Below are positions 55,215 to 64,000 of a stretch of DNA of 64,000 nt, piece after piece. The translations under genes were made by a program, and so were the position numbers. Location: positions 496,001 through 560,000 of the forward strand of contig NZ_JAAUVI010000002.1 in assembly GCF_021352225.1 (NCBI RefSeq), in the 5' to 3' direction. The DNA is from Methylobacterium sp. C25. Its GTDB lineage: Bacteria; Pseudomonadota; Alphaproteobacteria; Rhizobiales; Beijerinckiaceae. Numbering within the stretch: position 1 is the stretch's first letter; each line of letters opens with the position of its first letter. The notes below the pieces were generated by a model. It was not told the origin of the DNA, did no database searches, and saw nothing but the letters and a program-made list of their open reading frames with translations.

Positions 55215-55895
55215 TTACGCCGCCAAGCTCTCGAATAGCCCACGGCCGTCGACGCCGCCGAGCATGTCTTCGACGAAGTTCTCGGGGTGGGGCATCATCC
55301 CGAGCACGTTGAGTTTTTCGGAATAGATCCCGGCGATGGAGTTCAGCGAGCCGTTGCGGTTCGCATCCTCGGTGAGCTCACCGGCCGCATCGGAATAGCG
55401 GAAGGCCACGCGGCCATCGCCCTCGAGCCGCGCCACCGTCTCCGCATCGGCGAAGTAGTTGCCCTCGCCATGCGCGACGCAAACGTCGATCACCTGGCCC
55501 TTCGTGTAGGCCGTGGTGAAGCGCGTATCGGCCCGCTCCACGCGCAGCATCTGGCGGTGGCAGATGAAGCGCCGGTTGATGTTGCGCATCAGCACGCCGG
55601 GCAGCAGGCCCGACTCGCACAGGATCTGGAAGCCGTTGCAGATCCCGAGCACGAGGCCGCCGCGCGCCGCATGCGCCCGCACGGCATCCATCGCCGCTGC
55701 GCGCCCGGCAATGGCGCCACAACGCAGGTAGTCGCCATAGGAGAAGCCGCCGGGCAGCACGGCGAGATCGGTGCCGGCGGGCAGCTCGTGGTCGGCGTGC
55801 CAGACCTTCACCACCTCGGCGCCGGCGAGCGTCAACGCGCGGGCCACGTCGGCATCGCGGTTGGAGCCGGGGAAAACGACGATCGCCGCGCGCAT
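55215..55895 (-). CDS. purQ: Phosphoribosylformylglycinamidine synthase, glutaminase subunit
   Basis: PurQ supplies ammonia for step four of purine synthesis. The 226-residue class I amidotransferase has VVFPGSNRDADVARALTLAG, PGGFSYGDYLRCGAIA, the nucleophile in LVLGICNGFQILCE and HPENFVEDMLGGVDGRGLF at the C-terminus with His and Glu. A one-base overlap joins it to purS. purL is not in the window, and purC is not upstream, though both are usually close in relatives. Alternative longer frame to 56282 is not supported. Confidence 0.95.
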   Translation of the reverse strand: MRAAIVVFPGSNRDADVARALTLAGAEVVKVWHADHELPAGTDLAVLPGGFSYGDYLRCGAIAGRAAAMDAVRAHAARGGLVLGICNGFQILCESGLLPGVLMRNINRRFICHRQMLRVERADTRFTTAYTKGQVIDVCVAHGEGNYFADAETVARLEGDGRVAFRYSDAAGELTEDANRNGSLNSIAGIYSEKLNVLGMMPHPENFVEDMLGGVDGRGLFESLAA

Positions 55896-56137
55896 CAGGC
55901 GATCTCGATCTCGTAGTTTTCGATCACCGTATTCGCTAGCAGCTTCTCGCAAGCCGCCTTCAGCGTGGTCTCGGCCTGCGGCTTGTCGCTGCCCGCGATC
56001 TCGACGTCGAAAACCTTGCCCTGGCGGACGCTGCCGACATCCTGGATGCCGAAGGATTGGAGCGCCGACTCGATGGCCTTGCCCTGTGGATCCAGGACGC
56101 CGGTCTTCAGGGTGACGACGATGCGGGCCTTGATCAT
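55895..56137 (-). CDS. purS: Phosphoribosylformylglycinamidine synthase subunit PurS
   Basis: The 80-residue protein matches PurS along its length: MIKARIVVTLKTGVLDPQGK, AIESALQSFGIQDVGSVRQG, VEIAGSD and a terminal helix (KACEKLLANTVIENYEIE). PurS bridges PurL and PurQ. It overlaps purQ by one base. Confidence 0.95.
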   Translation of the reverse strand: MIKARIVVTLKTGVLDPQGKAIESALQSFGIQDVGSVRQGKVFDVEIAGSDKPQAETTLKAACEKLLANTVIENYEIEIA

Positions 56138-56506
56138 GCGGGCGCTTGGCGGCTTTCGGAAACGGATGCGGTCTCATACGGAAACGGCGCGCCCGCGGAT
56201 AGACCGATACGGAAATATTCGGAACCCGCGAGCATGCGGCGATCCGCGACGGCGCGAACGCTTCCGCAGCCAGCGCGTCCATCAGCGCTTCACGGCGATC
56301 GATGCCTCACGCTCGGCCGCGCTCCAGCAGCTCGGCCCATCCGGGCGTACCCTAGAGGCGTGGCTCACCGTCGCCCGGTCATCACCTTGTCCTGCGCTGC
56401 AGAGAGCGCTGACATCGGCATGGCGGTAGAACAGGTCGGGAGGCGTCATCGTGTTCGGGGCGGTTTGAGGCGACGATGCCCGACCGGGTCGTCACGGAAT
56501 CGCTCG
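56138..56506. other. 369-base intergenic region upstream of purS
   Basis: No gene is supported. It should hold the purS promoter. I see no convincing riboswitch, hairpin or repeat; the sequence is GC-rich with short A-runs only. Confidence 0.4.
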
Positions 56507-56923
56507 TCAAAGTATCAGGCTGCGATGCACGAAGGGTGCAGCGAGCACGGCGAGCATGCCAAGGGATGCAACGTTCCAGAACACGGAGCGTATAACCGGC
56601 ACACCTGTGATGTAGAGCAAGGTGTAGACGATCCGGCCGCCGAGATAGGCAATCGATCCCCATTGCGTCAGCGCATCGTGAATGCCGGCCGCATGGGCAA
56701 TCAGTACCGCGACCGCGAAACACGGAAACGTTTCCATGTAATTGCGGAAGTTGCGGTTGATGCGCCCTGGAATCGGCTTGAGCGGGGGCATTTCGTGATC
56801 GCGCGGGCCCGCACCCCAGCGAAGGCCATATTGCACGTTGGCTGCCTGTGCGGCGACGATCAGCTGAAGAAAGCCCCAGACGGTTGCGGCCGCAAGCACT
56901 CCCAGTTCAAAGCTGATATCCAT
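56507..56923 (-). CDS. MAPEG family membrane protein
   Basis: The 138-residue protein has four hydrophobic segments and the MAPEG core: LAAATVWGFLQLIVAAQAAN, RINRNFRNYMETFPCFAVAV and YLGGRIVYTLLYITGVPVIR. MAPEG proteins are glutathione-related membrane enzymes in eukaryotes; bacterial members are poorly defined. The gene is between purS and guaA on the same strand. Confidence 0.87.
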   Translation of the reverse strand: MDISFELGVLAAATVWGFLQLIVAAQAANVQYGLRWGAGPRDHEMPPLKPIPGRINRNFRNYMETFPCFAVAVLIAHAAGIHDALTQWGSIAYLGGRIVYTLLYITGVPVIRSVFWNVASLGMLAVLAAPFVHRSLIL

Positions 56924-56999
56924 TCCATACTCAAAACGCGGTCATCGCTGAAATATTGCCCGAGACAACCTGGCTGAAAATGACCTGCCTCGATTGCTC

Positions 57000-58571
57000 T
57001 CACTCCCACTCGATCGTCCCCGGCGGCTTCGACGTGATATCGTAGGTCACCCGGTTGATGCCCTTCACCTCGTTGATGATGCGCGTCGCCACGCGGCCGA
57101 GGAAGGCCATGTCAAAGGGGTAGAAATCGGCGGTCATGCCGTCGATGGAGGTGACGGCGCGGAGCGCACAGACGTGATCGTAGGTGCGGCCGTCGCCCAT
57201 CACGCCCACCGTCTTCACCGGCAGGATCACGGCGAAGGCCTGCCAGATCGTGTCGTAGAGGCCGGCCTGGCGGATCTCGTCGAGATAGATCGCGTCGGCC
57301 TTGCGCAGGGCGTCGAGCTTCTCGCGGGTGATGACGCCGGGGCAGCGGATGGCGAGGCCCGGGCCGGGGAAGGGATGGCGGCCGACGAAGCTCTCGGGAA
57401 GGCCGAGTTCCTTGCCGAGCAGGCGCACCTCATCCTTGAACAGCTCGCGCAACGGTTCCACGAGCTTCATGTTCATGCGCTCGGGCAGGCCGCCGACATT
57501 GTGGTGGCTCTTGATCGTCACCGAGGGACCGCCGGAGAACGACACGCTCTCGATCACGTCCGGATAGAGCGTGCCCTGGGCGAGGAAGGCCGCGCCGCCG
57601 ATCTTCTGGGCCTCCTGCTCGAACACGTCGATGAACAGGCGGCCGATCGTCTTGCGCTTCACCTCGGGGTCGTCGACGCCTTCGAGCGCGCTGATGAACA
57701 GCTCCTGCGCCTGAACGTGGACGAGCGGGATGTTGTAGTGGTCGCGGAAGAGCCGAACGACCTCGTCGCCCTCGCCGAGCCGCATCAGGCCGTGATCGAC
57801 GAAGACGCAGGTGAGTTGATCGCCGATCGCCTCATGGATCAGCACGGCCGCCACGGAAGAATCGACGCCGCCGGAGAGGCCGCAGATCACCTTCTCCTTG
57901 CCAACCTGCTCGCGGATCTTGGCGATGGCCTCCTCGCGGTAGGCGCCCATGGTCCAGTCGCCGGTGCAGCCGGCGATGTCGCGCACGAAGTTGCGGATCA
58001 GCAGCGCGCCATGCGGGGTGTGGTGCACTTCCGGGTGGAACTGCACCGCGTAGTAGTGGCGCGATTCGTCGGCGACGGCGGCAAAGGGCGCGTTCTTCGA
58101 CAGGGCGATGGTGACGAAGCCCTCAGGCAGCTTGGTCACGCGGTCGCCATGGCTCATCCAGACCGGATATTTTTCGCCGACATGCCAGACGCCGTTGAAG
58201 AGCGGTGAGTCCGCCAGAATCTCGACTTCGGCCCGGCCGAATTCGGCATGGTGGCCGCCCTCGACCTGCCCGCCGAGCTGCGCCGCCATGGTCTGCTGGC
58301 CGTAGCAGATGCCGAGCACCGGGATGCCGGCATCGAAGATCTTTTGTGGGGCACGCGGCGACAGGTCGGAGGTCACCGATTCCGGGCCGCCAGAGAGGAT
58401 CACGCCCTTGGGGCGGTGCTCGTCGAAGGCCGCATCCGCCTTCGTGAAGGGCACGATCTCGCAATACACGCCCTCTTCGCGCACCCGGCGCGCGATGAGC
58501 TGCGTCACCTGCGAGCCGAAATCGACGATCAGGATCTTGTCGTGATGGGAGGTGTCGAGCAGGGAAGTCAT
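57000..58571 (-). CDS. guaA: GMP synthase (glutamine-hydrolysing)
   Basis: GuaA converts XMP to GMP. The 523-residue protein starts [20 protein letters not shown]. The N-terminal GATase has the nucleophile in [15 protein letters not shown] and the PGG loop LSGGPESV; the PP-loop ATP-binding motif is [17 protein letters not shown]. It ends [13 protein letters not shown], a fully conserved tail. It is 77 bases from the MAPEG gene. Confidence 0.97.
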   Translation of the reverse strand: MTSLLDTSHHDKILIVDFGSQVTQLIARRVREEGVYCEIVPFTKADAAFDEHRPKGVILSGGPESVTSDLSPRAPQKIFDAGIPVLGICYGQQTMAAQLGGQVEGGHHAEFGRAEVEILADSPLFNGVWHVGEKYPVWMSHGDRVTKLPEGFVTIALSKNAPFAAVADESRHYYAVQFHPEVHHTPHGALLIRNFVRDIAGCTGDWTMGAYREEAIAKIREQVGKEKVICGLSGGVDSSVAAVLIHEAIGDQLTCVFVDHGLMRLGEGDEVVRLFRDHYNIPLVHVQAQELFISALEGVDDPEVKRKTIGRLFIDVFEQEAQKIGGAAFLAQGTLYPDVIESVSFSGGPSVTIKSHHNVGGLPERMNMKLVEPLRELFKDEVRLLGKELGLPESFVGRHPFPGPGLAIRCPGVITREKLDALRKADAIYLDEIRQAGLYDTIWQAFAVILPVKTVGVMGDGRTYDHVCALRAVTSIDGMTADFYPFDMAFLGRVATRIINEVKGINRVTYDITSKPPGTIEWE

Positions 58572-58844
58572 GCGGCCTCGGGCGTGTCGTGGTTCGGGTT
58601 AGACGACGGCTCCCGGCCGCGCAACGCGCGCGCGAGCAAGGGCCGCATGCGGCGGTGTGTGCCAGCGCACCTCCGGCCGGCTCCATCCGTGCCGACCACT
58701 CCGGCGCTGCTGGACTTCTCGAAATGTTGAACGCTTTCAGGGCCCAGGCCCTGGCTCACCCGGCGATCGAGGGCGTACAGGCGGCGCGTCGTCCAAGCGC
58801 TTACCCGGCCTCGTTGGCGCGGCGACCCAATCGAGACGCAGACC

Positions 58845-59870
58845 ATGCTGACACTCAACCGAACCCTCGCATCATCGATCGCCCTCGGCATCAGCCTCGC
58901 CGTCGGCGCCCTCGGCGCGGCGCAGGCCGAGACGGCTGCCGCCTACGGCCCGGAGCTGCAGGGCTTCGACTACCCGTTCCCGGTCGAGCGCTTCGAGTTC
59001 ACCTCCCAGCGCCAGCCGCTGCAGATGGCCTATATCGACGTGCGCCCCGACCATCCGAACGGCCAGACCGCGGTCCTGCTCCACGGCAAGAACTTCTGCG
59101 CCGCGACCTGGGATAGCCAAATCCGAGCCCTGTCCGGAGCGGGCTACCGCGTCGTCGCGCCCGACCAGATCGGCTTCTGCAAGTCGAGCAAGCCGGCCGC
59201 CTACCAGTTCTCGTTCCGGCAGCTCGCCGAGAACACTCATGCCCTGCTCGACAAGCTCGGCGCAAAGAACCCCATCGTGATCGGGCACTCCACCGGCGGC
59301 ATGCTGGCCGCGCACTACGCGCTGCTCTACCCGAAGGAGACCTCGCAGCTCGTGCTGGTCAATCCGATCGGGCTCGAGGATTGGAGCGCCAAGGGCGTGC
59401 CGCCGATCTCATTGGCGCAGTGGCTCGAGCGCGACCTGAAGACCTCGGCGGACACGATCCGCAACTATGAGAAGGCGACCTACTACGCCGGTCACTGGGA
59501 GGAACGTTACGAGCCCTGGGTCCAGATGCTGGCCGGGATGTATCGCGGCCCGGGCAAGGAGCAGGTCGCCTGGAATTCGGCGCTGCTTTACGACATGATC
59601 ATGACCCAGCCCGTGGTCTACCGCTTCCCGCAGATCACGGTGCCGACGCTGCTCATGATCGGCCAGAAGGACATTACGGCCATTGGCAAGGATCTGGCGC
59701 CGGCGGATGTGAAGCCGACGCTCGGCCACTACCCCGAGCTCGGCAAGGCCGCAGCGAAGGCCATTCCCGGATCGCGGCTGGTGGAGTTCCCGGAACTCGG
59801 CCACGCACCGCAGATGTCGGACCCCGATGGGTTCAACAAGGCTCTGATCGAGGGGATCGCGAAGCGCTAG
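58845..59870 (+). CDS. Secreted alpha/beta hydrolase
   Basis: The 341-residue protein has a signal peptide (SIALGISLAVGALGAAQAETA) and an alpha/beta-hydrolase fold: nucleophile elbow GHSTGGMLAAHYALL, oxyanion loop VLLHGKNFCAATW, and the catalytic His in PELGHAPQMSDPDGF. The Asp is probably near GQKDITAIGKD. The substrate is unknown; related enzymes include haloalkane dehalogenase-like and epoxide hydrolase-like esterases. It is divergent from guaA after 273 bases that hold nothing recognised. Confidence 0.85.
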   Translation: MLTLNRTLASSIALGISLAVGALGAAQAETAAAYGPELQGFDYPFPVERFEFTSQRQPLQMAYIDVRPDHPNGQTAVLLHGKNFCAATWDSQIRALSGAGYRVVAPDQIGFCKSSKPAAYQFSFRQLAENTHALLDKLGAKNPIVIGHSTGGMLAAHYALLYPKETSQLVLVNPIGLEDWSAKGVPPISLAQWLERDLKTSADTIRNYEKATYYAGHWEERYEPWVQMLAGMYRGPGKEQVAWNSALLYDMIMTQPVVYRFPQITVPTLLMIGQKDITAIGKDLAPADVKPTLGHYPELGKAAAKAIPGSRLVEFPELGHAPQMSDPDGFNKALIEGIAKR

Positions 59871-59891
59871 CCCTCGGGCCGAAGCCACCCT

Positions 59892-59985
59892 CGTCATTGC
59901 GAGCGTAAGCGAAGCAATCCAGAGCGACACCCGCAAACGTCAGCGTGTCGGCCCTGAATTGCTTCGGCTTCGCCTCGCAATGACG
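59892..59985. repeat. CGTCATTGCGAG palindromic intergenic repeat
   Basis: CGTCATTGCGAG (59892-59903) and CTCGCAATGACG (59974-59985) are perfect inverted ends; AAGCGAAGCAAT and ATTGCTTCGGCTT pair further inside. It lies between convergent genes and shares sequence with the copy inside thiE. Confidence 0.82.
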
Positions 59986-60012
59986 GTTGGAGCGCCCCCG
60001 GTCGTCGGCCGC

Positions 60013-60765
60013 TCAGTCTTCGATCATGGCTTTGATCGTACCGTCGGGATCGCCCACGAATTCGCGCATGATCCGAAAATGTTCGGTGTCCTCCAGCGCG
60101 ACTGGCTCCAGACCGTATCGGTTCATCCGCAGCAATCGCGCACCCGGATGTGCCATGATGATCGGTGAGTGGGTCACGATCAGCACCTGGCTCTGATGGC
60201 CTGCTTCCATCCGGCTCAGGAGCTTGAGAAAATCGAATTGTCGCTTTGGCGACAGAGCGGATTCGGGCTCGTCGAAGATGAAGATGCCGGGCTTCGTGCA
60301 GCGTTCCTCGAAGAACCGGATGAAGCCTTCGCCATGCGAATGGGATAGAAAATCAGCCGTGGGGCTGCTCACATCGTCGAGATAGCGGGCTACCGAAAAG
60401 AAGCTCTCTGCTCGAAAGAACCAACCGCGCCCAACCTTGGGCAGCCAGCTGGCCTTGAGTGCTCGTGCCAGGTCTCCGCCGCCCACTTCGATCGCGCGAG
60501 AATTGTCGACGGCGGCGTAGCCTGGGCCGCCACCGCTTTCGTTGAAGCCGGCCAGTACCGCGATTCCTTCGAGAAGCGTGGATTTACCGACGCCGTTCTC
60601 GCCCGCGATGATGGTGATCGGGCGATCGAACACCAACTCGAAGGTGCCGTCCTTGAACAGCGGCAGGCAATAAGGATAGGCCGCGCGATCATCAATCGCA
60701 TCGGCGTTGAGCCAGACCCGTTTCAAATAAGGGGGCGCCAACGTCGTATGCTGATATCTCGGCAA
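60013..60765 (-). CDS. AAA-type ATPase (ABC-like, stand-alone)
   Basis: A 250-residue predicted ATPase: Walker A AGENGVGKSTLLEGIAVL, ABC-like Walker B FIFDEPESALSPKRQFDFLK, and D-loop-like VLIVTHSPIIMAHPGARLL. No membrane or DNA-binding segment is visible. The structure recalls SMC-like/ABC ATPases of defence or repair, but no partner is adjacent. It stops beside the repeat at 59892. Confidence 0.78.
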   Translation of the reverse strand: MPRYQHTTLAPPYLKRVWLNADAIDDRAAYPYCLPLFKDGTFELVFDRPITIIAGENGVGKSTLLEGIAVLAGFNESGGGPGYAAVDNSRAIEVGGGDLARALKASWLPKVGRGWFFRAESFFSVARYLDDVSSPTADFLSHSHGEGFIRFFEERCTKPGIFIFDEPESALSPKRQFDFLKLLSRMEAGHQSQVLIVTHSPIIMAHPGARLLRMNRYGLEPVALEDTEHFRIMREFVGDPDGTIKAMIED

Positions 60766-60937
60766 TGGCTTATTCCATTTCTCGGACCCTGCGTTCCGCG
60801 GGTCCCATCATGGTCGAAGTCGAAGCACGATCATACGAAGAACACAGGCTCGCAGCGGAGCTATCGATCTCCGCTGCGGATGGTATGGCGGTGGGGCGAT
60901 TTACGCTCAAATCGCGCGCAAGACTCTTCAGGTCGCT

Positions 60938-61825
60938 CTATTGCTGAACAGTAAAGCGCTGGCTGAATTCGACGGGGCCGCCGTTATGGCTCACGTCGAC
61001 ACGATACTGGCCCGGGGGCCAGCCTGCATCGGGCTTGCTGAGGCTGGACGAAACCATCGGGCTCGCCCCGAGTGGGATCTGGACGGACGTGATCGCGAAA
61101 TTGGGCGCCGTGCCCTCCGTCTTCTCCGCGATCCAGGCCGCCGTGAGGCTATCGCCGGCCTTCACGCCGCGGACCGCCAGAGCCAGCAGGATCTTGGGTG
61201 CCGTGCGCGCGAACGCCGTTTGAGGCGGAACGTCACCCTCTCCCGGGAACGTCATGGCCTTCTCGATGTGGGTAGACTCGGACTGGCTCGCTGCCGCGAC
61301 TGCGGCCGGCGGCGGAGCTGCAGCCGCGGCCGTCTTGGCAGGCGCGCTGTCGCAGCGCCGAAGCGACTCGTAGGCTTCGGGGAACCCGCCGAGCTTGAAG
61401 TCCGCGTCGGCACCGTCGAGCTTGAGCACCATCGTCTTCGCGGCCAGAAGGTTCGGCACGATGGTGTCCGGGAGCAGAGCCGTCAGGGTCTGGCCATCGC
61501 CCGTCCAGGCCGACTTGGCGATGGCGACCTTCTTGTCGAGGACTAGGGGAACCTGCAGTTTCTCGTTCTTGTCCCAGGTCCAATGCTCGTAGACGAAGGT
61601 CACGATGGCCTGATCGCCCGCCAGCGCGAAGATCAAGGCATTCTCGGCATTGTCGTCATCGGTGTCTTTGTACGACTTGCTCATCAGGCAGGCCGGGCCC
61701 TTCGAGCCGGGCGCCGTACGCTCGATCTCCCAGCCCTTGACCTTCTCGAACGGCGTCTCGCCCGCGGCCAGCACCGGGCCTCCGAGCAGGAGCGTGAAAG
61801 CCGTGAGCGTGGCTATGCGTACCAT
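60938..61825 (-). CDS. Secreted protein of unknown function
   Basis: The 295-residue protein has a signal peptide (IATLTAFTLLLGGPVLAAGE). The first half (about 20-155) has WEIERTAP, CLMSK and two later Cys-flanked strands reminiscent of invasion-associated IalB-like domains. An Ala/Pro linker with AAAAAPPPAAV follows. The last 100 residues resemble a beta-sandwich (APKILLALAVRGVKAGDSLT, PPGQYRVDVSHNGGP). I do not assign a function. Divergent spacing of 172 bases to the AAA gene. Confidence 0.7.
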   Translation of the reverse strand: MVRIATLTAFTLLLGGPVLAAGETPFEKVKGWEIERTAPGSKGPACLMSKSYKDTDDDNAENALIFALAGDQAIVTFVYEHWTWDKNEKLQVPLVLDKKVAIAKSAWTGDGQTLTALLPDTIVPNLLAAKTMVLKLDGADADFKLGGFPEAYESLRRCDSAPAKTAAAAAPPPAAVAAASQSESTHIEKAMTFPGEGDVPPQTAFARTAPKILLALAVRGVKAGDSLTAAWIAEKTEGTAPNFAITSVQIPLGASPMVSSSLSKPDAGWPPGQYRVDVSHNGGPVEFSQRFTVQQ

Positions 61826-62077
61826 ACCGTCCTCCGGGGCGACCCAACGTCGCCATGGCCATCGGCCTGCGCGGACGAACCGGACGCGGAGGCAGTGCGC
61901 GCGAAGCTTTGCAATAAGCCATGGGAAATGGCCACGGAATTTCAGGAAAATCTTCGCATTTCAGTAAACGAGGCTGGGGTGACTCGTCCGAGCAATTGAG
62001 ATGGGCGCCGGGCGCTCGGCCGGATCTGTTTTGATGACTGCTTCACGATTCGACGCTGCAGCTCTCCCATCCACTTC
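61826..62077. other. Intergenic region between the secreted-protein gene and a repeat
   Basis: No gene is supported. Short frames overlap the secreted-protein gene on the opposite strand. The AT-richer part around 61920-61975 (GGAATTTCAGGAAAATCTTCG) may hold the promoter of the upstream gene. Confidence 0.4.
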
Positions 62078-62183
62078 CTCATCCTGAGGTGCGCAGCGAA
62101 GCGGAGCCTCGAAGGAGCCCTCCAGCCGGCCGCGCGATCCCTGGAGCCCTCCTTCGAGGCTCCGCTTCGCACCTCAGGATGAG
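62078..62183. repeat. CTCATCCTGAGG palindromic repeat overlapping thiE stop
   Basis: CTCATCCTGAGGTGCG (from 62078) and CGCACCTCAGGATGAG (to 62183) are perfect inverted ends, and GAAGCGGAGCCTCGAAGGAG pairs with CTCCTTCGAGGCTCCGCTTC inside. The right end covers the thiE stop codon. Related sequence also lies in mobA. Confidence 0.85.
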
Positions 62184-62944
62184 AGGGTTGGGGTGGAGGA
62201 AAGACCCGATGCTGCGGCCACGAGGCGGCGTGTTTCGGCGGCGGGATCGTCCGCTCGCATCAACCCGCCCATGATGGCGATGCCGGCCGCGCCAGCCTCG
62301 CAGCAGAGGCGCGCCGTGTCGGGGCCAATTCCGCCGAGGGCGACGATGGGAAGGCCGATCGCGGCGCCCTCGCGCAGCGCGTCGAGACCGAGGCTCGGGC
62401 CGTAGCCGGGCTTGCTCGCCGTCGCAAAGATCGGGCTGAGGGTGACGTAGTCGGCGCCGGCCTGTGCTGCCGCGCGGACATCGGCGATGTTGTGGGCGGA
62501 AAGGCCGACGAGAGCGCCGGGGCGGAGGTTTTGGCGGGCGGCGGCGATGGTCGTGTGCAGAGCCATGGTCTCCGAAGCCACCACTCCGAGATTGTCAGCG
62601 AAGCGAAGCAATCCGACCGCTTCCGTCGAGCGCTGCGGTTCCCTGGATTGCTTCGCTTCACTCGCAATGACGGAGTTGGCGAAAGTAGAGCCGCCGAGGT
62701 GAACGCCATCGGCGCCGATAGCGGCGGCAAGGCCGATGTCGCCGCCGATGGTCAGGCGGCCTCCGGCCTCGCGAACGATTAGCAACAGCTGAGCGGCCAG
62801 GTCGCGTCGTGCCTCCGGCTCTAGATCCTTGTCGCGAAACCAGATCCAGCGGGCGCCCCCGTCGAGTACCGCCCGCACCGTCTCCACGAGCGGCCGGTTT
62901 GCGCTATGCCGGTCGGTGACGATGAGCAGCGGCGCGGGGATCAA
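62174..62944 (-). CDS. thiE: Thiamine-phosphate synthase
   Basis: ThiE joins HMP-pyrophosphate and thiazole phosphate. I start it at a TTG overlapping the thiG stop (TTGA); the frame upstream is antisense to thiG only. The 256-residue protein has [67 protein letters not shown] and [26 protein letters not shown]. It contains an extra segment at about residues 90-120 ([20 protein letters not shown] and beyond), encoded by a genome repeat. The extreme C-terminus and stop come from another repeat. Confidence 0.9.
   Translation of the reverse strand: MIPAPLLIVTDRHSANRPLVETVRAVLDGGARWIWFRDKDLEPEARRDLAAQLLLIVREAGGRLTIGGDIGLAAAIGADGVHLGGSTFANSVIASEAKQSREPQRSTEAVGLLRFADNLGVVASETMALHTTIAAARQNLRPGALVGLSAHNIADVRAAAQAGADYVTLSPIFATASKPGYGPSLGLDALREGAAIGLPIVALGGIGPDTARLCCEAGAAGIAIMGGLMRADDPAAETRRLVAAASGLSSTPTLSS
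62596..62673. repeat. Palindromic repeat inserted in thiE coding sequence
   Basis: AAGCGAAGCAATCC (62601-62614) and GGATTGCTTCGCTT (62645-62658) are perfect inverted arms, followed by CACTCGCAATGACGG, the same sequence as the end of the intergenic repeat at 59892-59985. On the thiE strand it translates as VIASEAKQS, a well-known signature of such repeats. Confidence 0.85.
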
Positions 62945-63744
62945 GAGCCGACGAGACCGAGCTGCGGGCTCGACGGTTCGGCGCGGCCACGGCGCGGGAT
63001 GCGCCCTGCGAGATGGGCGAGACGGCCGGCCTCGACCGCGTGGCGCATGGCGGCGGCCATGCGGACCGGGTCGTCGGCCTTGGCGACGGCAGTGTTGATC
63101 AGGCAGGCGGCGGCCCCGAGCTCCATGGCGATGACGGCATCCGAGGCCGTGCCGATCCCGGCATCGACGATCACCGGCACCTTCGCGCGGCGGCAGATCA
63201 GCTCGATATTGGCCGGGTTGGCGACGCCCATGCCGGAGCCGATCAGGGAGCCCATCGGCATCACCGCCGCGCAGCCCATATCGGCGAGGCGCTCGCAGAT
63301 GACCGGGTCGTCGTTGCAATAGGGCAGTACGGTGAAGCCGTCGTCGATCAGGTGGCGGCAGGCCTCCATCAGCTCGGTGACGTCGGGATAGAGCGTCTCG
63401 CGGTCGCCGATCACCTCGACCTTGATCCAGGTGGTGTCGAGCGCCTCTCGGGCAAGCTCGGCGGTCATGATCGCATCGCGGGCCGTCTCGCAGCCGGCGG
63501 TGTTGGGCAGGAAGCGCTTGCCCTTGAGCTTCTGGAACGTGTCCGAGCCGTGGCCCTGCAGCGAGACGCGGCGGATGGAGGCGGTGACGACCTCGGCCCC
63601 CGAGGCGCGCACAGACTCGGCCATGATGCCCTGGCTCGGATAGCCGGCCGTGCCGATGAATAGGCGCGAGGACAGCTTCACCCCCGCGATCTCGAGGAGG
63701 TCGTCGCCGGCTTGCGCGGTGAGCGTGGTGTCGTGGTGGGTCAT
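62941..63744 (-). CDS. thiG: Thiazole synthase
   Basis: ThiG makes the thiazole phosphate from deoxyxylulose phosphate, dehydroglycine and ThiS thiocarboxylate. The 267-residue protein has [30 protein letters not shown] (Schiff-base Lys region is in WIKVEVIGD), [34 protein letters not shown] and [19 protein letters not shown]. It overlaps thiE by four bases, and thiS is 24 bases upstream; the operon order is thiS-thiG-thiE. Confidence 0.96.
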   Translation of the reverse strand: MTHHDTTLTAQAGDDLLEIAGVKLSSRLFIGTAGYPSQGIMAESVRASGAEVVTASIRRVSLQGHGSDTFQKLKGKRFLPNTAGCETARDAIMTAELAREALDTTWIKVEVIGDRETLYPDVTELMEACRHLIDDGFTVLPYCNDDPVICERLADMGCAAVMPMGSLIGSGMGVANPANIELICRRAKVPVIVDAGIGTASDAVIAMELGAAACLINTAVAKADDPVRMAAAMRHAVEAGRLAHLAGRIPRRGRAEPSSPQLGLVGS

Positions 63745-63768
63745 GGCAAAAAGCCCCGTGTCTCCTGT

Positions 63769-63978
63769 TCAGCCGCCCTGCATGGCGCGGACGATCTCGA
63801 TGCGATCGCCCTCGCTCAATGCGGTGCCGGCCCAATCCTTCTTGCGGACGACGCGCCCGTTGAGCGCGATGGCGATGCCCTCGGAGGGCAGCTCGCGCTC
63901 CTCCGCCTCGATGGCGAAGAGCGCGGCCACGTCGGAGGCCTCGTGCTCCCAGGGCTCGCCGTTGACGATCAGCCTCAT
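63769..63978 (-). CDS. thiS: Sulfur carrier protein ThiS
   Basis: A 69-residue ubiquitin-like sulfur carrier starting MRLIVNGEPWEHEA and ending in the C-terminal GG (VRAMQGG) that is activated and thiocarboxylated. It is longer at the N-terminal half than the shortest ThiS but shows ALNGRVVRKKDW and LSEGDRIEIVRAM. Directly upstream (63989-63991) the minus strand reads a possible TGA stop of another gene (probably thiO), too short to support. Confidence 0.93.
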   Translation of the reverse strand: MRLIVNGEPWEHEASDVAALFAIEAEERELPSEGIAIALNGRVVRKKDWAGTALSEGDRIEIVRAMQGG

Positions 63979-64000
63979 GCCCGTGCTCTCAGTTGCTGGT

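Noticed and set aside
60765..60947. Short plus-strand open frame upstream of the AAA gene
   Set aside because: 60 residues, no recognised family, no good ribosome site and overlap with adjacent gene ends.
63979..64000. Possible end of thiO at the right edge
   Set aside because: Only about 12 coding bases before a TGA are visible; too short to support.

Overview
The window is GC-rich chromosomal DNA from an alphaproteobacterium. Gene content and order (ssb near gyrA; rph-rdgB-hemW; LppC-rsmI-yraN; serC-serA; purS-purQ), many Rhizobiales-style palindromic intergenic repeats and TTG starts all point to the Methylobacteriaceae (Methylobacterium/Methylorubrum), with genus-level confidence only. 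It is mostly core chromosome. I see no prophage, insertion sequence, integrase, CRISPR array, rRNA or tRNA.

Layout. 1-4.1 kb: end of cheB and two overlapping multidomain REC/histidine kinases. 4.1-7.3 kb: serC-serA (phosphorylated serine pathway) behind a structured leader. 7.3-15.4 kb: serine hydrolase, DUF2853 protein, mtnA, MFS transporter, a MarR/tautomerase pair with matching operator sites, a double MaoC hydratase and an RlpA-like protein. 15.4-18.7 kb: ychF, pth and rplY (translation), then a small secreted protein. 18.8-27.2 kb: phosphomannomutase/phosphoglucomutase, pilus-type N-domain protein, M3 peptidase, proline-rich extensin-like protein and L,D-transpeptidase (mostly envelope). 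27.3-30.2 kb: a YehZ-YehY-YehW-like osmolyte ABC importer with no ATPase gene. 30.3-37.2 kb: response regulator, yraN, rsmI, LppC lipoprotein, Crp-type regulator, hemW, rdgB, rph. 37.5-46.3 kb: ssb, a chemoreceptor, gyrA, coaD, two cyclophilins and a methyltransferase. 46.4-52 kb: MocR-type regulator divergent from a DUF983 gene, GlcG/HbpS-like protein, pncB, an ArsR/SRPBCC pair. 51.5-59.9 kb: mrp, mobA, suhB, apt, purQ, purS, MAPEG protein, guaA, alpha/beta hydrolase. 60-64 kb: AAA ATPase, secreted protein and the thiamin genes thiS-thiG-thiE.

The most interesting signals are regulatory and structural rather than a new gene system: a serC leader whose last hairpin holds the ribosome binding site; a chemoreceptor mRNA hairpin with the ribosome binding site in its loop; three strong operator-like palindromes beside MarR, MocR and ArsR regulators; palindromic repeats that appear inserted in frame inside thiE and (degenerate) mobA; and the ATPase-less osmolyte importer. 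I did not find a convincing wholly new biological system.
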